DNA of 64,000 bases from Vibrio aerogenes (GTDB lineage Bacteria; Pseudomonadota; Gammaproteobacteria; Enterobacterales; Vibrionaceae): NCBI RefSeq assembly GCF_024346755.1, contig NZ_AP024861.1:2418001-2482000 (forward strand), written 5' to 3'. A model generated the notes under the pieces. That model was not told the DNA's origin. It worked only from the letters and a program-made list of their open reading frames with translations, and made no database searches. Each line of letters opens with the position of its first letter. The stretch's first letter is position 1. The translations under genes and the position numbers were made by a program. Below are positions 44,851 through 54,781 of this stretch, in pieces.

Positions 44851-45486
44851 TTACCGGCGCATCTGATCGTAATCAGAAATCACCTGAACAGCTTTTGACA
44901 AATCATTGTGTGCGTTGAATTCATGGGCGAAAGCCACGACATCACATCCACAGGCAACCCCTGCTGCTATACCTGCGGCGGAATCTTCAAACACCACCGC
45001 TTCCTCCGGGGTCACGCCCAGCTGAGATAATGCCGACAGGTAACCTTCCGGATCGGGTTTATGCCGGGTCACATCTTCTCTGCCAATCACCACACTGAAA
45101 ATATCCGCAATCTGCATTGCGCTGAGAATACACTCAACCATCCAGCGGGCACCGGAGCTGACCACAGCACATGGCTGAGTGGTATTTTTCAGCCACTGAA
45201 GATAGTCAGCCGCACCAGCGTTCAGCGCTAATTGCCGGGAAAGCAACTGCTCATAATGCGCTCTGAATTTCTGGTCAAATTCTGCCTGATCCGGGCTGAA
45301 GCCCGCTTGCCGGAAGAAATGAGCGGTGACGGCGGACCAGTGCTGCCCCATCACATCCTGATAAATATGATAATCGACCGGAAATCCATAATCATGACAG
45401 GTCAGTGCTATCGCCTTTCCTTTTAATGGTTCTGAGTTCACCAGTGTGCCATCTAAATCAAACAGATATGCTTTATAGTTTTTCAA
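44851..45486 (-). CDS. HAD-superfamily sugar-phosphate-type phosphatase
   Basis: 211 aa. Motif I FDLDGTLVNSE, motif II VVSSGARWM, motif III Lys in RHKPDPEGYL and motif IV VFEDSAAGIAAG, with an alpha-helical cap between motifs I and II. This is the beta-phosphoglucomutase/YniC-like branch. Substrate not evident. 22 bp upstream of the NifW-like gene on the same strand, possibly an operon. Confidence 0.9.
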   Translation of the reverse strand: MKNYKAYLFDLDGTLVNSEPLKGKAIALTCHDYGFPVDYHIYQDVMGQHWSAVTAHFFRQAGFSPDQAEFDQKFRAHYEQLLSRQLALNAGAADYLQWLKNTTQPCAVVSSGARWMVECILSAMQIADIFSVVIGREDVTRHKPDPEGYLSALSQLGVTPEEAVVFEDSAAGIAAGVACGCDVVAFAHEFNAHNDLSKAVQVISDYDQMRR

Positions 45487-45811
45487 ATTTGTCTCCGTGA
45501 TTTCAACTGCCGATATGAGATTCTTCTTTTCAGTAAAGTGGCTTAAAGTCAGCTAAAAAGATTACAGACTCTGCACCAGAAAATGAAACTTTATTCTTAC
45601 AGGATGAGATCGACCGCATCCGCTTTCCGGAGCTTTGGAACATGTTTGCGAATGACTTGCAGCGAATAACGCATCAAAATGTTTACCTGTACGCAATTTC
45701 ACCACAAAGATCAACAGCCCCTGACATTCTGTGTCAGAATCAGGTTAACCGTCTAACACCTGCCCGTTCATCTGCCTGCGGTTGACAGCAGAAAGAAGCG
45801 CCGGGCTCTCG
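45487..45811. other. Intergenic region, no gene seen
   Basis: 325 bp between divergent genes. The only feature noted is a perfect small inverted repeat CTGACA-TTCTG-TGTCAG at 45721-45737, of unknown function. Confidence 0.4.
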
Positions 45812-46165
45812 ATGACAAAACAGATAATGGCACAGCAAAAACCACTTTATAAAGTCATTTTTATTCAGGCCGGAAAGCAGTATGAAGTGTTTGTCCGGGA
45901 ATTGCTCAGCAGTAATATCTTCGGTTTCATTGAAATTGGTGATTTTGTCTGGGATACCCGGGCGACGATTGTGCTCGACCCAAGTCATGAGAAGTTAAAA
46001 GATGAATTTGATGCAGTGGACCGGACGTTTCTGCCCATGCATTGCATTCTGAGAGTTGACCGGGTCGCACAGCATCAGATAGAGAAAAGCGGCATGGCAA
46101 AAATTGTGGAGCTGGGGGATAAAGTGGCTCACTTTCCCGGACCGGTTTATACACCGAAAAAGTGA
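45812..46165 (+). CDS. DUF1820 family protein
   Basis: 117 aa from ATG 45812 (a later ATG at 45827 is equally possible; no strong site before either). The core QKPLYKVIFIQAGKQYEVFV, FGFIEIGDFVW and the PxxEKLKxEF-like HEKLKDEFDAVDRTFLPMH match DUF1820, small cytosolic proteins of gammaproteobacteria without known function. Convergent with the thioesterase gene, 13 bp apart. Confidence 0.85.
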   Translation: MTKQIMAQQKPLYKVIFIQAGKQYEVFVRELLSSNIFGFIEIGDFVWDTRATIVLDPSHEKLKDEFDAVDRTFLPMHCILRVDRVAQHQIEKSGMAKIVELGDKVAHFPGPVYTPKK

Positions 46166-46178
46166 GTGCCCGCATTGA

Positions 46179-47054
46179 TTACCCGGTCGAACTTTGCTGT
46201 TTTTGCCACACTGTATCCATCACATCAGCGATGATCCGGACCACACCTTCACGGTGCGGTTTTAAATAAAAATGCCCTCCGCTGAAGCGGTGCCAGCTGA
46301 AATGTCCGTCTGTCACGTCCTGCCATGCCGGCATGTCTCCGGGTAACAACTCCGGATCATCATCGCCACTGATTGCCGTCAGTGGCAATGTAAGCATCTG
46401 GCTGTCCGGTTGATATTGATACCCATTGATCAGCCGGTAATCGTTACGAATCACCGGCAGGCTGATCGCCGCCAGCTCCGGATGGTCAAACACGGCTTTG
46501 CTTTGAGGTTCCAGCCGGATAATCGCTTCAATCAGTGCCTGATCGGGCACCAAATGGAGATTATCATTACGGCTGAGCCGCGGTGCTTCACGGCCGGAGA
46601 TAATTAAATGCGCTGGTGGCTGCTGAGCAGTTTTTACCATCATCTGGCAAATTTCATACGCAATTACTGCGCCCATACTGTGGCCGAATAAAACATACGG
46701 CTTATCATTCAGCCGGAGCAGATGTGGCATCAGTATTTTCACCAGAGCAGTCATCGAATCAATCATGGGTTCAGCCAGCCGGTCTTCCCTGCCCGGCAAC
46801 TGCACCGCCACCAGCTCGGTATGTTCAGGCAGCAGTCTGGCCCAGGTCGCATACGCACTGGCGCCGCCACCGGCATGTGGCAGGCAGATCAGCCGCAGAG
46901 ATGCATCCGGACGCGGCACAAATGTTTTCAGCCATTTAGATGCCCCGGTGACAGAAGTAGCGGGAACAGAATCAGCGGGAACATGAAGTCCCCGGCTTTG
47001 TTGCTGTTGTCCCGTGATGTTGCCAGATACCTGAGATAATTTACTGTAAGTCAC
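46179..47054 (-). CDS. Type II thioesterase of the NRPS operon (PchC/YbtT-like)
   Basis: About 291 aa from a GTG at 47054 with GGAGG nine bases upstream; an ATG at 47075 is possible but lacks a site. Alpha/beta hydrolase: LICLPHAGGGASAYATW, nucleophile Ser in LFGHSMGAVIAYE, catalytic Asp in ISGDDDPE, His in FSGGHFYL. Removes wrong acyl groups from carrier proteins. An N-terminal ~40-residue extension is unusual for the family. Overlaps the reductase gene. Confidence 0.9.
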   Translation of the reverse strand: MTYSKLSQVSGNITGQQQQSRGLHVPADSVPATSVTGASKWLKTFVPRPDASLRLICLPHAGGGASAYATWARLLPEHTELVAVQLPGREDRLAEPMIDSMTALVKILMPHLLRLNDKPYVLFGHSMGAVIAYEICQMMVKTAQQPPAHLIISGREAPRLSRNDNLHLVPDQALIEAIIRLEPQSKAVFDHPELAAISLPVIRNDYRLINGYQYQPDSQMLTLPLTAISGDDDPELLPGDMPAWQDVTDGHFSWHRFSGGHFYLKPHREGVVRIIADVMDTVWQKQQSSTG

Positions 47055-48162
47055 GAATCGCATCCTCCAGATCACGAACTGTTACCAATCTGTATGGCCG
47101 CTCCTGATTGATCACTTCCGTTGGCCCCAGGGCTTCATTCAAAGCCTGCCAGCACTGACAGGTTGTCAGCACCCGCTGCTGCTGCCGCCGGTCAGGTTCA
47201 CCCCGGACGACCTGATGACAGAAACGGGTCAACACTTTCTCCATCGCCCCCGGCAACAGCTGACTGAAAACTTCGGCGTAGCGGATCGGCGTTTCAGTTG
47301 CCTGGCTGTTCAGAGAGTGCAGGACATTTTCTTTCATCTGCGGATAATCTTCATTAAACATATCCAGATAACCCTGTTCGTTTCTGGGCACATGTGCCCG
47401 TGGCGACCAGGTGACATCACCGTGCGTATCATTCAGTGTCAGCGTACCATCTTCTGAGGTGACAGAAATACGGTGTAACACATGCATATAATTGTCCGGA
47501 TCATCCGGGTGAATCTGATTCTGGATATGAAATACAACCGGAATAGTGCCAAACCGGGCCGAAATCACGGAGAAAGGCCCGTTCCGGCATAACACATTGG
47601 AAAAACGCCACGGACGCAGGTTATCCAGACTCTGCATCAGAATATCTATCAGCGGATACAGTACCTGAATACTGGTTTCAACGTGGATGGCACAAATATC
47701 AGACAGTTTGCGCAACCCCTGCACGGCTTCAATAAACCGCCGGACCGGCGCAACATCAGGATAAAAGCTGTTCATCATCCATGGCGTCTTCATCTGATTC
47801 GAGGTTTTAATACACTGAACCACTTCATCACAATGCAGCGGATATTCCTGAATCACCGGAATCTCTTTTTCCATCAAAGCACAGCTGATTTTGGTTCCGG
47901 GGCCACCAACCACCCCTGATTTAATGACTACGCAGGCAAGATCAAAATCAGCTTTAGACACCTCGTCAACCGAAGTCATCAACGGCACCTGATGGGTTTC
48001 AGCTATTTTCCTGCTATGTTCACTGCCGCGGGCCATCACGCCAGCCAGCTGAAAGTACTGGGGCAAGCGTTCGATGGCCTTCAGATAGACTTCACCAAAA
48101 GCGGCACCACATAACAAAACACGTAAAGGTTTTGCCAAATCGCCGGGTTTCATCTCAGTCAT
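47041..48162 (-). CDS. Thiazolinyl imide reductase (Irp3/YbtU/PchG-like)
   Basis: 373 aa. The N-terminal Rossmann part of this Gfo/Idh/MocA branch (RVLLCGAAFGEVYLKAIERL) and the family-specific IQEYPLHCDEVV and NSFYPDVAPVRRFI. It reduces a carrier-bound thiazoline to thiazolidine with NADPH in pyochelin and yersiniabactin synthesis. It starts in a TAATG overlap with the preceding reductase gene. The context beside a PchF-type NRPS strongly supports the call. Confidence 0.9.
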   Translation of the reverse strand: MTEMKPGDLAKPLRVLLCGAAFGEVYLKAIERLPQYFQLAGVMARGSEHSRKIAETHQVPLMTSVDEVSKADFDLACVVIKSGVVGGPGTKISCALMEKEIPVIQEYPLHCDEVVQCIKTSNQMKTPWMMNSFYPDVAPVRRFIEAVQGLRKLSDICAIHVETSIQVLYPLIDILMQSLDNLRPWRFSNVLCRNGPFSVISARFGTIPVVFHIQNQIHPDDPDNYMHVLHRISVTSEDGTLTLNDTHGDVTWSPRAHVPRNEQGYLDMFNEDYPQMKENVLHSLNSQATETPIRYAEVFSQLLPGAMEKVLTRFCHQVVRGEPDRRQQQRVLTTCQCWQALNEALGPTEVINQERPYRLVTVRDLEDAIRDLQ

Positions 48163-49274
48163 TATAAAAAGCCTTCTTCTGTTTCATTTTCGTTCGAATA
48201 GAAAGATGTTGCGTGGATCGGTAGCTGCACAAAATGCAACTGATGACGATCATCTTGTTGAATCAACGCAACCATCAGTTCAGGACTGACAATCTCACTG
48301 GCACGGAAATGGCCATGCAAAGATAAATCCTGCAAAACTGTGGTTAAAGTCGCATACATTGTCAGCGCGGTCAGTCCATAGCTGGCCGGCGTCTGCAGCA
48401 GTGCACGGTAGCAAAGCGGTTCCCCCTGCAGGCTGCCACTCATATCGATGCGCATTCTGTACCACGGGGTTCGGCCTGCCAGTTGTTCATCGGCCACTTC
48501 AGAGAGTTTATCTGCCGCCGAAGCCATCATGCATTCCGTCAACTCACCGGCTGAGGCTAACTGGTGACACTGGTCAGCAATCACCTCAGAAACCCTGGAG
48601 GAAGAGAAAACGGAATACCAGTGTGCTTCCTGACATCCGAATGTCTCCGTCATTCTGACAAAATCAGTACTCCGGAATGGTTTGGCAATGATGTGAGACG
48701 GGAAACCTTCCAACGCCGTCAGATCAGCGCCCGTGGCCTGACCATAACCGGCCACCGCGCTCATCAGAATATCAATACCGGCCCCTTTCGAGCAGGGCTC
48801 CAGCCCGCCCGCAGCTGCATGCAGCGTACTGACGTTATCAAAATACCGGCTGGCCATCGCCATTGGCAATAGCTCAGACAGGCCGGGGAATACCCCGGCA
48901 CCGGTAATCACACTGGCTGCGCCAGGCACTGCCATTATGTCATCAAGTTCTCTGGCTGAATCAGGCCCGTAACTGCCAAATGCATCAATACAATGAGCCC
49001 CGGCAATCGCGGCAGCACGCGCAACATTCAGACCATATAACGCAGAAGGCCCGGCACAATTAACGATAATGGCACATCCCTGACAGAACGCTGCCAGTGA
49101 GCCGGGCTGCTTCAAATCAACCGCAACAACCGGATACGGGCTGTCAGCCAGACGGTCAGGCTGCCTGACACCCAGACGGATTTCAGCATCCGGCTGACAG
49201 TTTTTGATCAGGGAAAGCAGAGCTTTCCCGACCATACCGGTCACACCGGTGATACCAATGACAGGTCTCATCAT
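48162..49274 (-). CDS. Saccharopine-dehydrogenase-like NAD(P)-dependent reductase
   Basis: 370 aa. Rossmann start IGITGVTGMVGKALLSLI and VNCAGPSALYGLNVARAA are typical of the saccharopine dehydrogenase NADP-binding family; the C-terminal half is less conserved. It overlaps the NRPS stop (ATGA), so it is part of the pathway. Its step is unknown. Either it reduces a second ring or carbonyl, or it resembles the PchK reductase of enantio-pyochelin synthesis; the latter is from memory and unchecked. Confidence 0.8.
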   Translation of the reverse strand: MMRPVIGITGVTGMVGKALLSLIKNCQPDAEIRLGVRQPDRLADSPYPVVAVDLKQPGSLAAFCQGCAIIVNCAGPSALYGLNVARAAAIAGAHCIDAFGSYGPDSARELDDIMAVPGAASVITGAGVFPGLSELLPMAMASRYFDNVSTLHAAAGGLEPCSKGAGIDILMSAVAGYGQATGADLTALEGFPSHIIAKPFRSTDFVRMTETFGCQEAHWYSVFSSSRVSEVIADQCHQLASAGELTECMMASAADKLSEVADEQLAGRTPWYRMRIDMSGSLQGEPLCYRALLQTPASYGLTALTMYATLTTVLQDLSLHGHFRASEIVSPELMVALIQQDDRHQLHFVQLPIHATSFYSNENETEEGFL

Positions 49275-52200
49275 AATGATGCCTCTGCGGTTTGTGCTTG
49301 CCTGTCTCTCGCCAGGGGCAGGTCATCAAACAGCGCGGTTATCCACTGTTGAATGTGATGGCCGGTCATACAGGTGACATGATTAGCATTGATCATCGAC
49401 TGCTCCGCAATTCCCAAAGAGATTTCATCCCAGATACTGCTCATTTCGACCGGCAGACCCGGTAAAAGTTGCACAGACTGGTCATCATTAAAGATCGACA
49501 ATGCTCCCAGATAAGGTAGCGGATGATAATTTGCTACTGCGGTGAGACTATGCCGGAACACACGGTAAACGCTCGAAAGCTGTTCGTCATTCCACGAGTT
49601 ATCAGGAATATCGGCCATCGCACCGGCGATCATTTTCAGTCGCTGCGGATGTGTTTTCTCCGCCAGAGCAGTGTAAGCCCGCCGGATAGATTCTTCCTGA
49701 CACTGCTGGATACTGCCTGTCGGTATCACCCCCTGATGCTGCGCCATAATCTGCTGAATTGTCCGGTCCAGCGCTTCATGATCAGACGTATGACCCGCTT
49801 CAACCAGATCGGCGCCCATCAGTGTGGCAAAAGCGCGTTCGAGCAACAGTTCTTCTTCAATCTGATGTTTAAACTTACCACTGCTGATCACACAACATGA
49901 CGGCGTCATGCCGCTTTCCAGCAAGTTGCGCGAGATTTCTGCAGCAATAAAGCCTCCCATACAATAACCAATCACCTGCACCTCAGTGACACCCAGCGCC
50001 GCCACCAGCGTCGCGTATTCTGCGCCCAGCGTTTCAATCAAACCATCTGTCGGACGTTGTAAGAAATGCTCATTGTCTGTCAGTGTCAGTCCGAACAAGC
50101 TATCTTCCGGTGTCATCGCCGCCTGAATCGCAGAGATGACTTCTCTGTAAGGTGCCAGCGTCCCACTGCCGTCATGCACCAGAATCCGGGTCATCCCTTT
50201 ACCGGAAGGTGTGGTGACGCCCGCCAGATGAACCAGTGGTGACACGGTGACCTGATGCGCTTGCCCGTGCTCAGAACCCGCCTCAAGATGCGTCAGCAAG
50301 CCGGCAATGTGCGCAACTGTTGGCTTACTCAGCATTTCCCGCATCAGCCGGTCCCAGCTCAGCTGCTGAGATTGCGGAATCTGTTCCCGGAGGCGGGTCA
50401 CGACCTGAGCAATCAGCAGCGAATCTCCGCCCGCCTGGAAGAAATCCTGCTCACGGCTCACCGGAACACCCCCCAGCGCATCCGACCAGATCGCAGCCAC
50501 TTTCTGTTCCATTTCCGACATGTCACCGGCCACTTTGACCGTCTGACCGGTTTTCGGTGTGACCACCCGTTTGGCCAGTGTTTTCCGGTCGACTTTCCCG
50601 TTGGCCGTCAGTGGTAAATGTTCAAGAACTTCAACATAAGATGGCACCATATAACCCGGTAGCCGCTCTGTCAGCCACGCTGTCATCTCTTCATGTCTCA
50701 CGGTATGACGGGTTTCCGGTGCCCGGACAATGAATGTCGTTTGGCCGGCATAACTCATCGGATCATCTTCCAGCGGATAGCCGCCCAGTAATTCCAGCGA
50801 CGCGTCAGCAAACAAGCCAACCCACTGTTTACGGGTAATAAATGTCTGACCGGTTTGTTGTCTGAAATCTTTAAATCCGTTCAGACCATGTTTGAACTCC
50901 ATCGACGTCATCAGAGAATAAATTTCCCGCGTAGCTTCAATAATGACAATCAAACCACCGGGCACCACCATCCGCCGTAACTGAGCCAGCACGTCAGGCG
51001 CATAAACTGAGTTATGCAGCACATTCGCACATACGATCATATCCAGACTGCGGTCAGGCTGCCCCTGCAACCAGTTGGGCTGATTGAGATCGAAAATGCC
51101 ATATCTGACCCAGGGATATTCACTGTAGCGTTCACGGGCCGCATTGAGGAAGTAGGTGGATAAATCAGTAAACTGATAATCAACCGGAAGCCCGTCCAGC
51201 GCAGGGATAATATCGTTCGAGGTCCCACCGACACCGGCACCAATTTCCAGCAAACGCATGGGTTTTTCTTTGGTAAACTTGCGTGCATGCTGCTCTGCTG
51301 CCGCAACCACACACCGGTTCATGGTCCGGGCAACCAGATTCTGGTTATATGCAGCCAGCGCGGTATCCATTTCTCCCTGAGGGAACAAGAGATCGAGCGG
51401 ATCGGCTTCACCGGTCAATAGTTGCGGTAATGCCTCTGCCGATTCACGTAAGTAACGGAGTAATTCAGCACTGTATTGCACTTCATCTTCCAGCTGCTGT
51501 AATTTTTGCCACGTATTCTCATGCTCCTGCTTGCTGTAAGGACGAATACAGTGATACACCCCCTGAGACTCTTTGAGCCAGCCAAAGCCGGTCAATGCAT
51601 GCAACCACCGTCGCATCAGATGATGGTAATCATCTGAGGTATGGGTCGCATCAATTATTTCAGCGAGCGTATAACCATGTTCTGCCGTCTGGAACAGGCC
51701 ACTGTCATGAAACGTTTTCATAATATCCAGCAGCGCAATCCGGTCGGCACATTCCACCCACTGCACCAGCTTCCCGCGATCCACATCTGCGGTCATTCCA
51801 TCACCGGTTGTCAGCAGGCAGTCATACCAGCTTTGGCGATCATCCCTTGCCGGTTCAGTTAAATAAGCGGCTTCAATGAAAGCTGCCAGACGTTTTTCAT
51901 CATCTTCCTGATGGCTGATCACACTGGTCGCATGTGCCACCTGCGGATGTTGTTGCAGCACAGCGTCTATTTCACTCAACTCAATCCGGTGGCCGTTAAT
52001 TTTCACCTGGGTATCATTCCGGCCAAGGAATTCGATCAGACCATCAGCACGGAAGCGTCCGTTATCACCGGTTTTATACAAACGTTCACCGGTGCCGGGA
52101 TGCGTGACAAACTGCTGGCGGGTTTTCTCCGCATCGCCCATATAACCAAGCGCCAGACCATGCCCGGAAATATACAGTGCACCGGGCACCCAGTCCGGAC

Positions 52201-54781
52201 ATGGCTGCATGTCATCGTCCAGAATATGGAAACCCTGATTATTCATCGGACGGCCATAAGGGATACTTTTGTCTGTCAGCTCAACCGATTGAATGTCATA
52301 CCAGACCGACCAGACCGCCGCTTCAGTTGCACCTCCCATACTGATGACTCTCAAGCCGGGAATAAACCGTTTTGCCGTCTCCGGCAGACTGACAGGTATC
52401 CAGTCTCCGGATAACAGCGCGACCCGTAGTGACAAAGAAACAGCCTGATCTTCGAGCACACTGGTCAACATCTGTAATTGTGCCGGTACAGAGTTCCAGA
52501 CGGTGACTTCCTCACGGGTCAGCAGTGCCAGCCAGTGGGCCGGATTATTCAGCTGGCCGGGATCCGGCAGTACCAGCGCAGCGCCACAAGACAAGGTTGC
52601 AAAGACGTCATAAACGGATAAATCGAAACTCAGACTGGCCAGTCCAAGGACTTTATCTGAAGCCTGAAGGCTGATTCTCGCCGAGACATCGCACAAAGTA
52701 TTCAGTGCCGCCTGATGGCTGATCATCACCCCTTTCGGTTGCCCGGTTGTTCCGGAAGTAAAGATGACATAAGCCAGTTGCTGCGGGTCAAAGCGGGCGT
52801 CAAGCCAGGCTTCCGGTAAGAATGGTGCGGGCCGGACATCACCCATATCCAGAATCCGGATATTTTCTTCCCAGTCGTGACCATTTGCCGGATCCGTCAC
52901 CAGCCGGGTGATCCGGGCATCCTGCATGATCAGGTTATGCCGGTGACGGGGTTGCTCTGCCGACAGCGGTACATAAGCCCCGCCAGCCAGCATCACCCCC
53001 ATGACCGCAGCAATCTGATCAAAGGATTTCGGTAAACATACAGCCACAGGCTCCGCCTGACGGATACCATTCTCTTTCAGCCATGTTGCAACGGCCGCGG
53101 CTTTTTCTGCCAGCATCCGGTAGGTGAAGTGCTGAGCTCCGGCCGACACAGCAATCCGGTCGGGAGTCGCAACCACCTGACGCATGAAACCTGCATGTAA
53201 AGGATTTTGGGGTAAAGGTGCCTGAATCAGGTTCTGCAGATTTCTCTGCGTCAGAGACTGTTCAGGAATGGTGACAACAGAGGCGTCAGACCAGCAGTCA
53301 TCAACTGCCAGTTTGTCGATAAGCCGGCACATCGCACCAAAGGCCTGTTCAATCACGCCGTCACGGAAAACGCCGTCACGGACATCCCAGTTGAGGTGCA
53401 AACAGCCATCGCGTTCAGAAACCTGACAATCCAGCCAGACCTGTGGTGTCTGTGAGATACCGAAGCCCAGCGTTGCCCCATCCATAAAAGATGGATGCCC
53501 GCCTTTTCCGGCACCGAGTGTACTGGTGAACACGTAAGGCATCAGGCGGCCGCGGGTTTCTGCATTCCGGCCAATCTCTCTGAGCAGATCAACCCCGGTA
53601 TAACTGCTGTGCTCCAGATCAGTCAATAACTGATCCTGCAGATGACGGCAACGGTTGATAAAGCCGGTTCCGGACTCAGCTTTGACTTCCAGAATATTCA
53701 CCTGAGTGAAGTCACCGATAATCCGGTCAATATCTTCATGGATCGCCGGACGATTCAGCACAGTCACATTCACACAAAAACTTTTGGACGCAGACCAACG
53801 GCGCAACACTTCACAGAACGCAGCAAGGACAACACCGGATGGCGTCATGCGTTGATCCCTTGTTTTCTGCTGCAATTGCTGCCATTTCTCTTTTCCCAGC
53901 ACAAAGTCATGGCGGACAAAAGCCGCTTTGCCATACTTCTGCTGCGAGTCCTGAACCGGCCAGTCTGGTGCGGGCGGCAGTGATGCAAGGCGATCAGCCC
54001 AGTATTGCTTATCCCGTGCATATCTGGCCTGCCCGGCGGGAGTATCCATCGCCGCTCTTTCCGCCAGTAAAATATCGCGGAAATCGGCCCGGATCAGCGG
54101 TAGTTCTTTGTCGGGATGACGGTACAAATGGTCCAGCTCAGACAGCAGCACCTGAATACTGACAAAGTCAGCAATCAGCAAATCGACAGAAACGTGCAGG
54201 GTGTCATGCGCCGGCATCCGGCTAATCCTCAGCTCATACAAGGGTGCCTGTGCCGGTGTATAGACCTGACCCGCCATTTCAGCGCGGATAGCTTCAAATT
54301 TCTGCGCCGCTTCTGCAGCCGGCAATGCGCTGAAATCGGTGACAATCACATCTGGTGCCTGAAAATCTGCCATCACCTGCTGAACACCATCAGGCAAAAT
54401 TGCTGCCCGCAGCATCGGATGACGCTGCACTAACCGGGCCCATGCCTGCGTCATCCGTTTTGTATCCAGCCGCTCAAAATTCAGTTCAAGATAACCATGA
54501 CAGCCCACGCCGCCATACTCAAAAGCATCACCACGGCCGACCAGGTAAGCGGCCTGAATCGGCGTCAGAGGAAACGGCGCATAACGATGCTCAAGATCTT
54601 GTTTTACTCCGGCCACCTGAGCATCCAGAAGTGTGATTAATTCTCCTTTGGCAGCTTTCAGCCGGTTGCGATGATCTTCAGTCAAAACACCAACCGGTGC
54701 CTGAAAACGCAACTGGCCACCTTCCGTCCACAGCCTGACTCCCAACGCTTCCATTTCGGATAGCAAAGTCTTCACGGTCAT
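49271..54781 (-). CDS. Nonribosomal peptide synthetase, PchF-like (dock-Cy-A(MT)-PCP-TE)
   Basis: 1836 aa; ATG 54781 has GGAGG. Order: TubC-like docking domain (1-52); heterocyclisation domain with DLLIADFVS (DxxxxDxxS) near 202; adenylation with FTSGTTGQPKG near 679; an inserted methyltransferase with LEIGAGVGGTSND near 1177; A10 NGKVDRKT near 1397; carrier site GGDSLL near 1454; thioesterase GYCMGG near 1605. The pocket reads roughly D-L-Y-N-L-S-M-V, close to the cysteine code. It would add, cyclise and N-methylate a cysteine, then release the product. Same architecture as PchF (~1809 aa). The thioesterase elbow has Cys in place of Ser. Confidence 0.92.
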   Translation of the reverse strand: MTVKTLLSEMEALGVRLWTEGGQLRFQAPVGVLTEDHRNRLKAAKGELITLLDAQVAGVKQDLEHRYAPFPLTPIQAAYLVGRGDAFEYGGVGCHGYLELNFERLDTKRMTQAWARLVQRHPMLRAAILPDGVQQVMADFQAPDVIVTDFSALPAAEAAQKFEAIRAEMAGQVYTPAQAPLYELRISRMPAHDTLHVSVDLLIADFVSIQVLLSELDHLYRHPDKELPLIRADFRDILLAERAAMDTPAGQARYARDKQYWADRLASLPPAPDWPVQDSQQKYGKAAFVRHDFVLGKEKWQQLQQKTRDQRMTPSGVVLAAFCEVLRRWSASKSFCVNVTVLNRPAIHEDIDRIIGDFTQVNILEVKAESGTGFINRCRHLQDQLLTDLEHSSYTGVDLLREIGRNAETRGRLMPYVFTSTLGAGKGGHPSFMDGATLGFGISQTPQVWLDCQVSERDGCLHLNWDVRDGVFRDGVIEQAFGAMCRLIDKLAVDDCWSDASVVTIPEQSLTQRNLQNLIQAPLPQNPLHAGFMRQVVATPDRIAVSAGAQHFTYRMLAEKAAAVATWLKENGIRQAEPVAVCLPKSFDQIAAVMGVMLAGGAYVPLSAEQPRHRHNLIMQDARITRLVTDPANGHDWEENIRILDMGDVRPAPFLPEAWLDARFDPQQLAYVIFTSGTTGQPKGVMISHQAALNTLCDVSARISLQASDKVLGLASLSFDLSVYDVFATLSCGAALVLPDPGQLNNPAHWLALLTREEVTVWNSVPAQLQMLTSVLEDQAVSLSLRVALLSGDWIPVSLPETAKRFIPGLRVISMGGATEAAVWSVWYDIQSVELTDKSIPYGRPMNNQGFHILDDDMQPCPDWVPGALYISGHGLALGYMGDAEKTRQQFVTHPGTGERLYKTGDNGRFRADGLIEFLGRNDTQVKINGHRIELSEIDAVLQQHPQVAHATSVISHQEDDEKRLAAFIEAAYLTEPARDDRQSWYDCLLTTGDGMTADVDRGKLVQWVECADRIALLDIMKTFHDSGLFQTAEHGYTLAEIIDATHTSDDYHHLMRRWLHALTGFGWLKESQGVYHCIRPYSKQEHENTWQKLQQLEDEVQYSAELLRYLRESAEALPQLLTGEADPLDLLFPQGEMDTALAAYNQNLVARTMNRCVVAAAEQHARKFTKEKPMRLLEIGAGVGGTSNDIIPALDGLPVDYQFTDLSTYFLNAARERYSEYPWVRYGIFDLNQPNWLQGQPDRSLDMIVCANVLHNSVYAPDVLAQLRRMVVPGGLIVIIEATREIYSLMTSMEFKHGLNGFKDFRQQTGQTFITRKQWVGLFADASLELLGGYPLEDDPMSYAGQTTFIVRAPETRHTVRHEEMTAWLTERLPGYMVPSYVEVLEHLPLTANGKVDRKTLAKRVVTPKTGQTVKVAGDMSEMEQKVAAIWSDALGGVPVSREQDFFQAGGDSLLIAQVVTRLREQIPQSQQLSWDRLMREMLSKPTVAHIAGLLTHLEAGSEHGQAHQVTVSPLVHLAGVTTPSGKGMTRILVHDGSGTLAPYREVISAIQAAMTPEDSLFGLTLTDNEHFLQRPTDGLIETLGAEYATLVAALGVTEVQVIGYCMGGFIAAEISRNLLESGMTPSCCVISSGKFKHQIEEELLLERAFATLMGADLVEAGHTSDHEALDRTIQQIMAQHQGVIPTGSIQQCQEESIRRAYTALAEKTHPQRLKMIAGAMADIPDNSWNDEQLSSVYRVFRHSLTAVANYHPLPYLGALSIFNDDQSVQLLPGLPVEMSSIWDEISLGIAEQSMINANHVTCMTGHHIQQWITALFDDLPLARDRQAQTAEASL

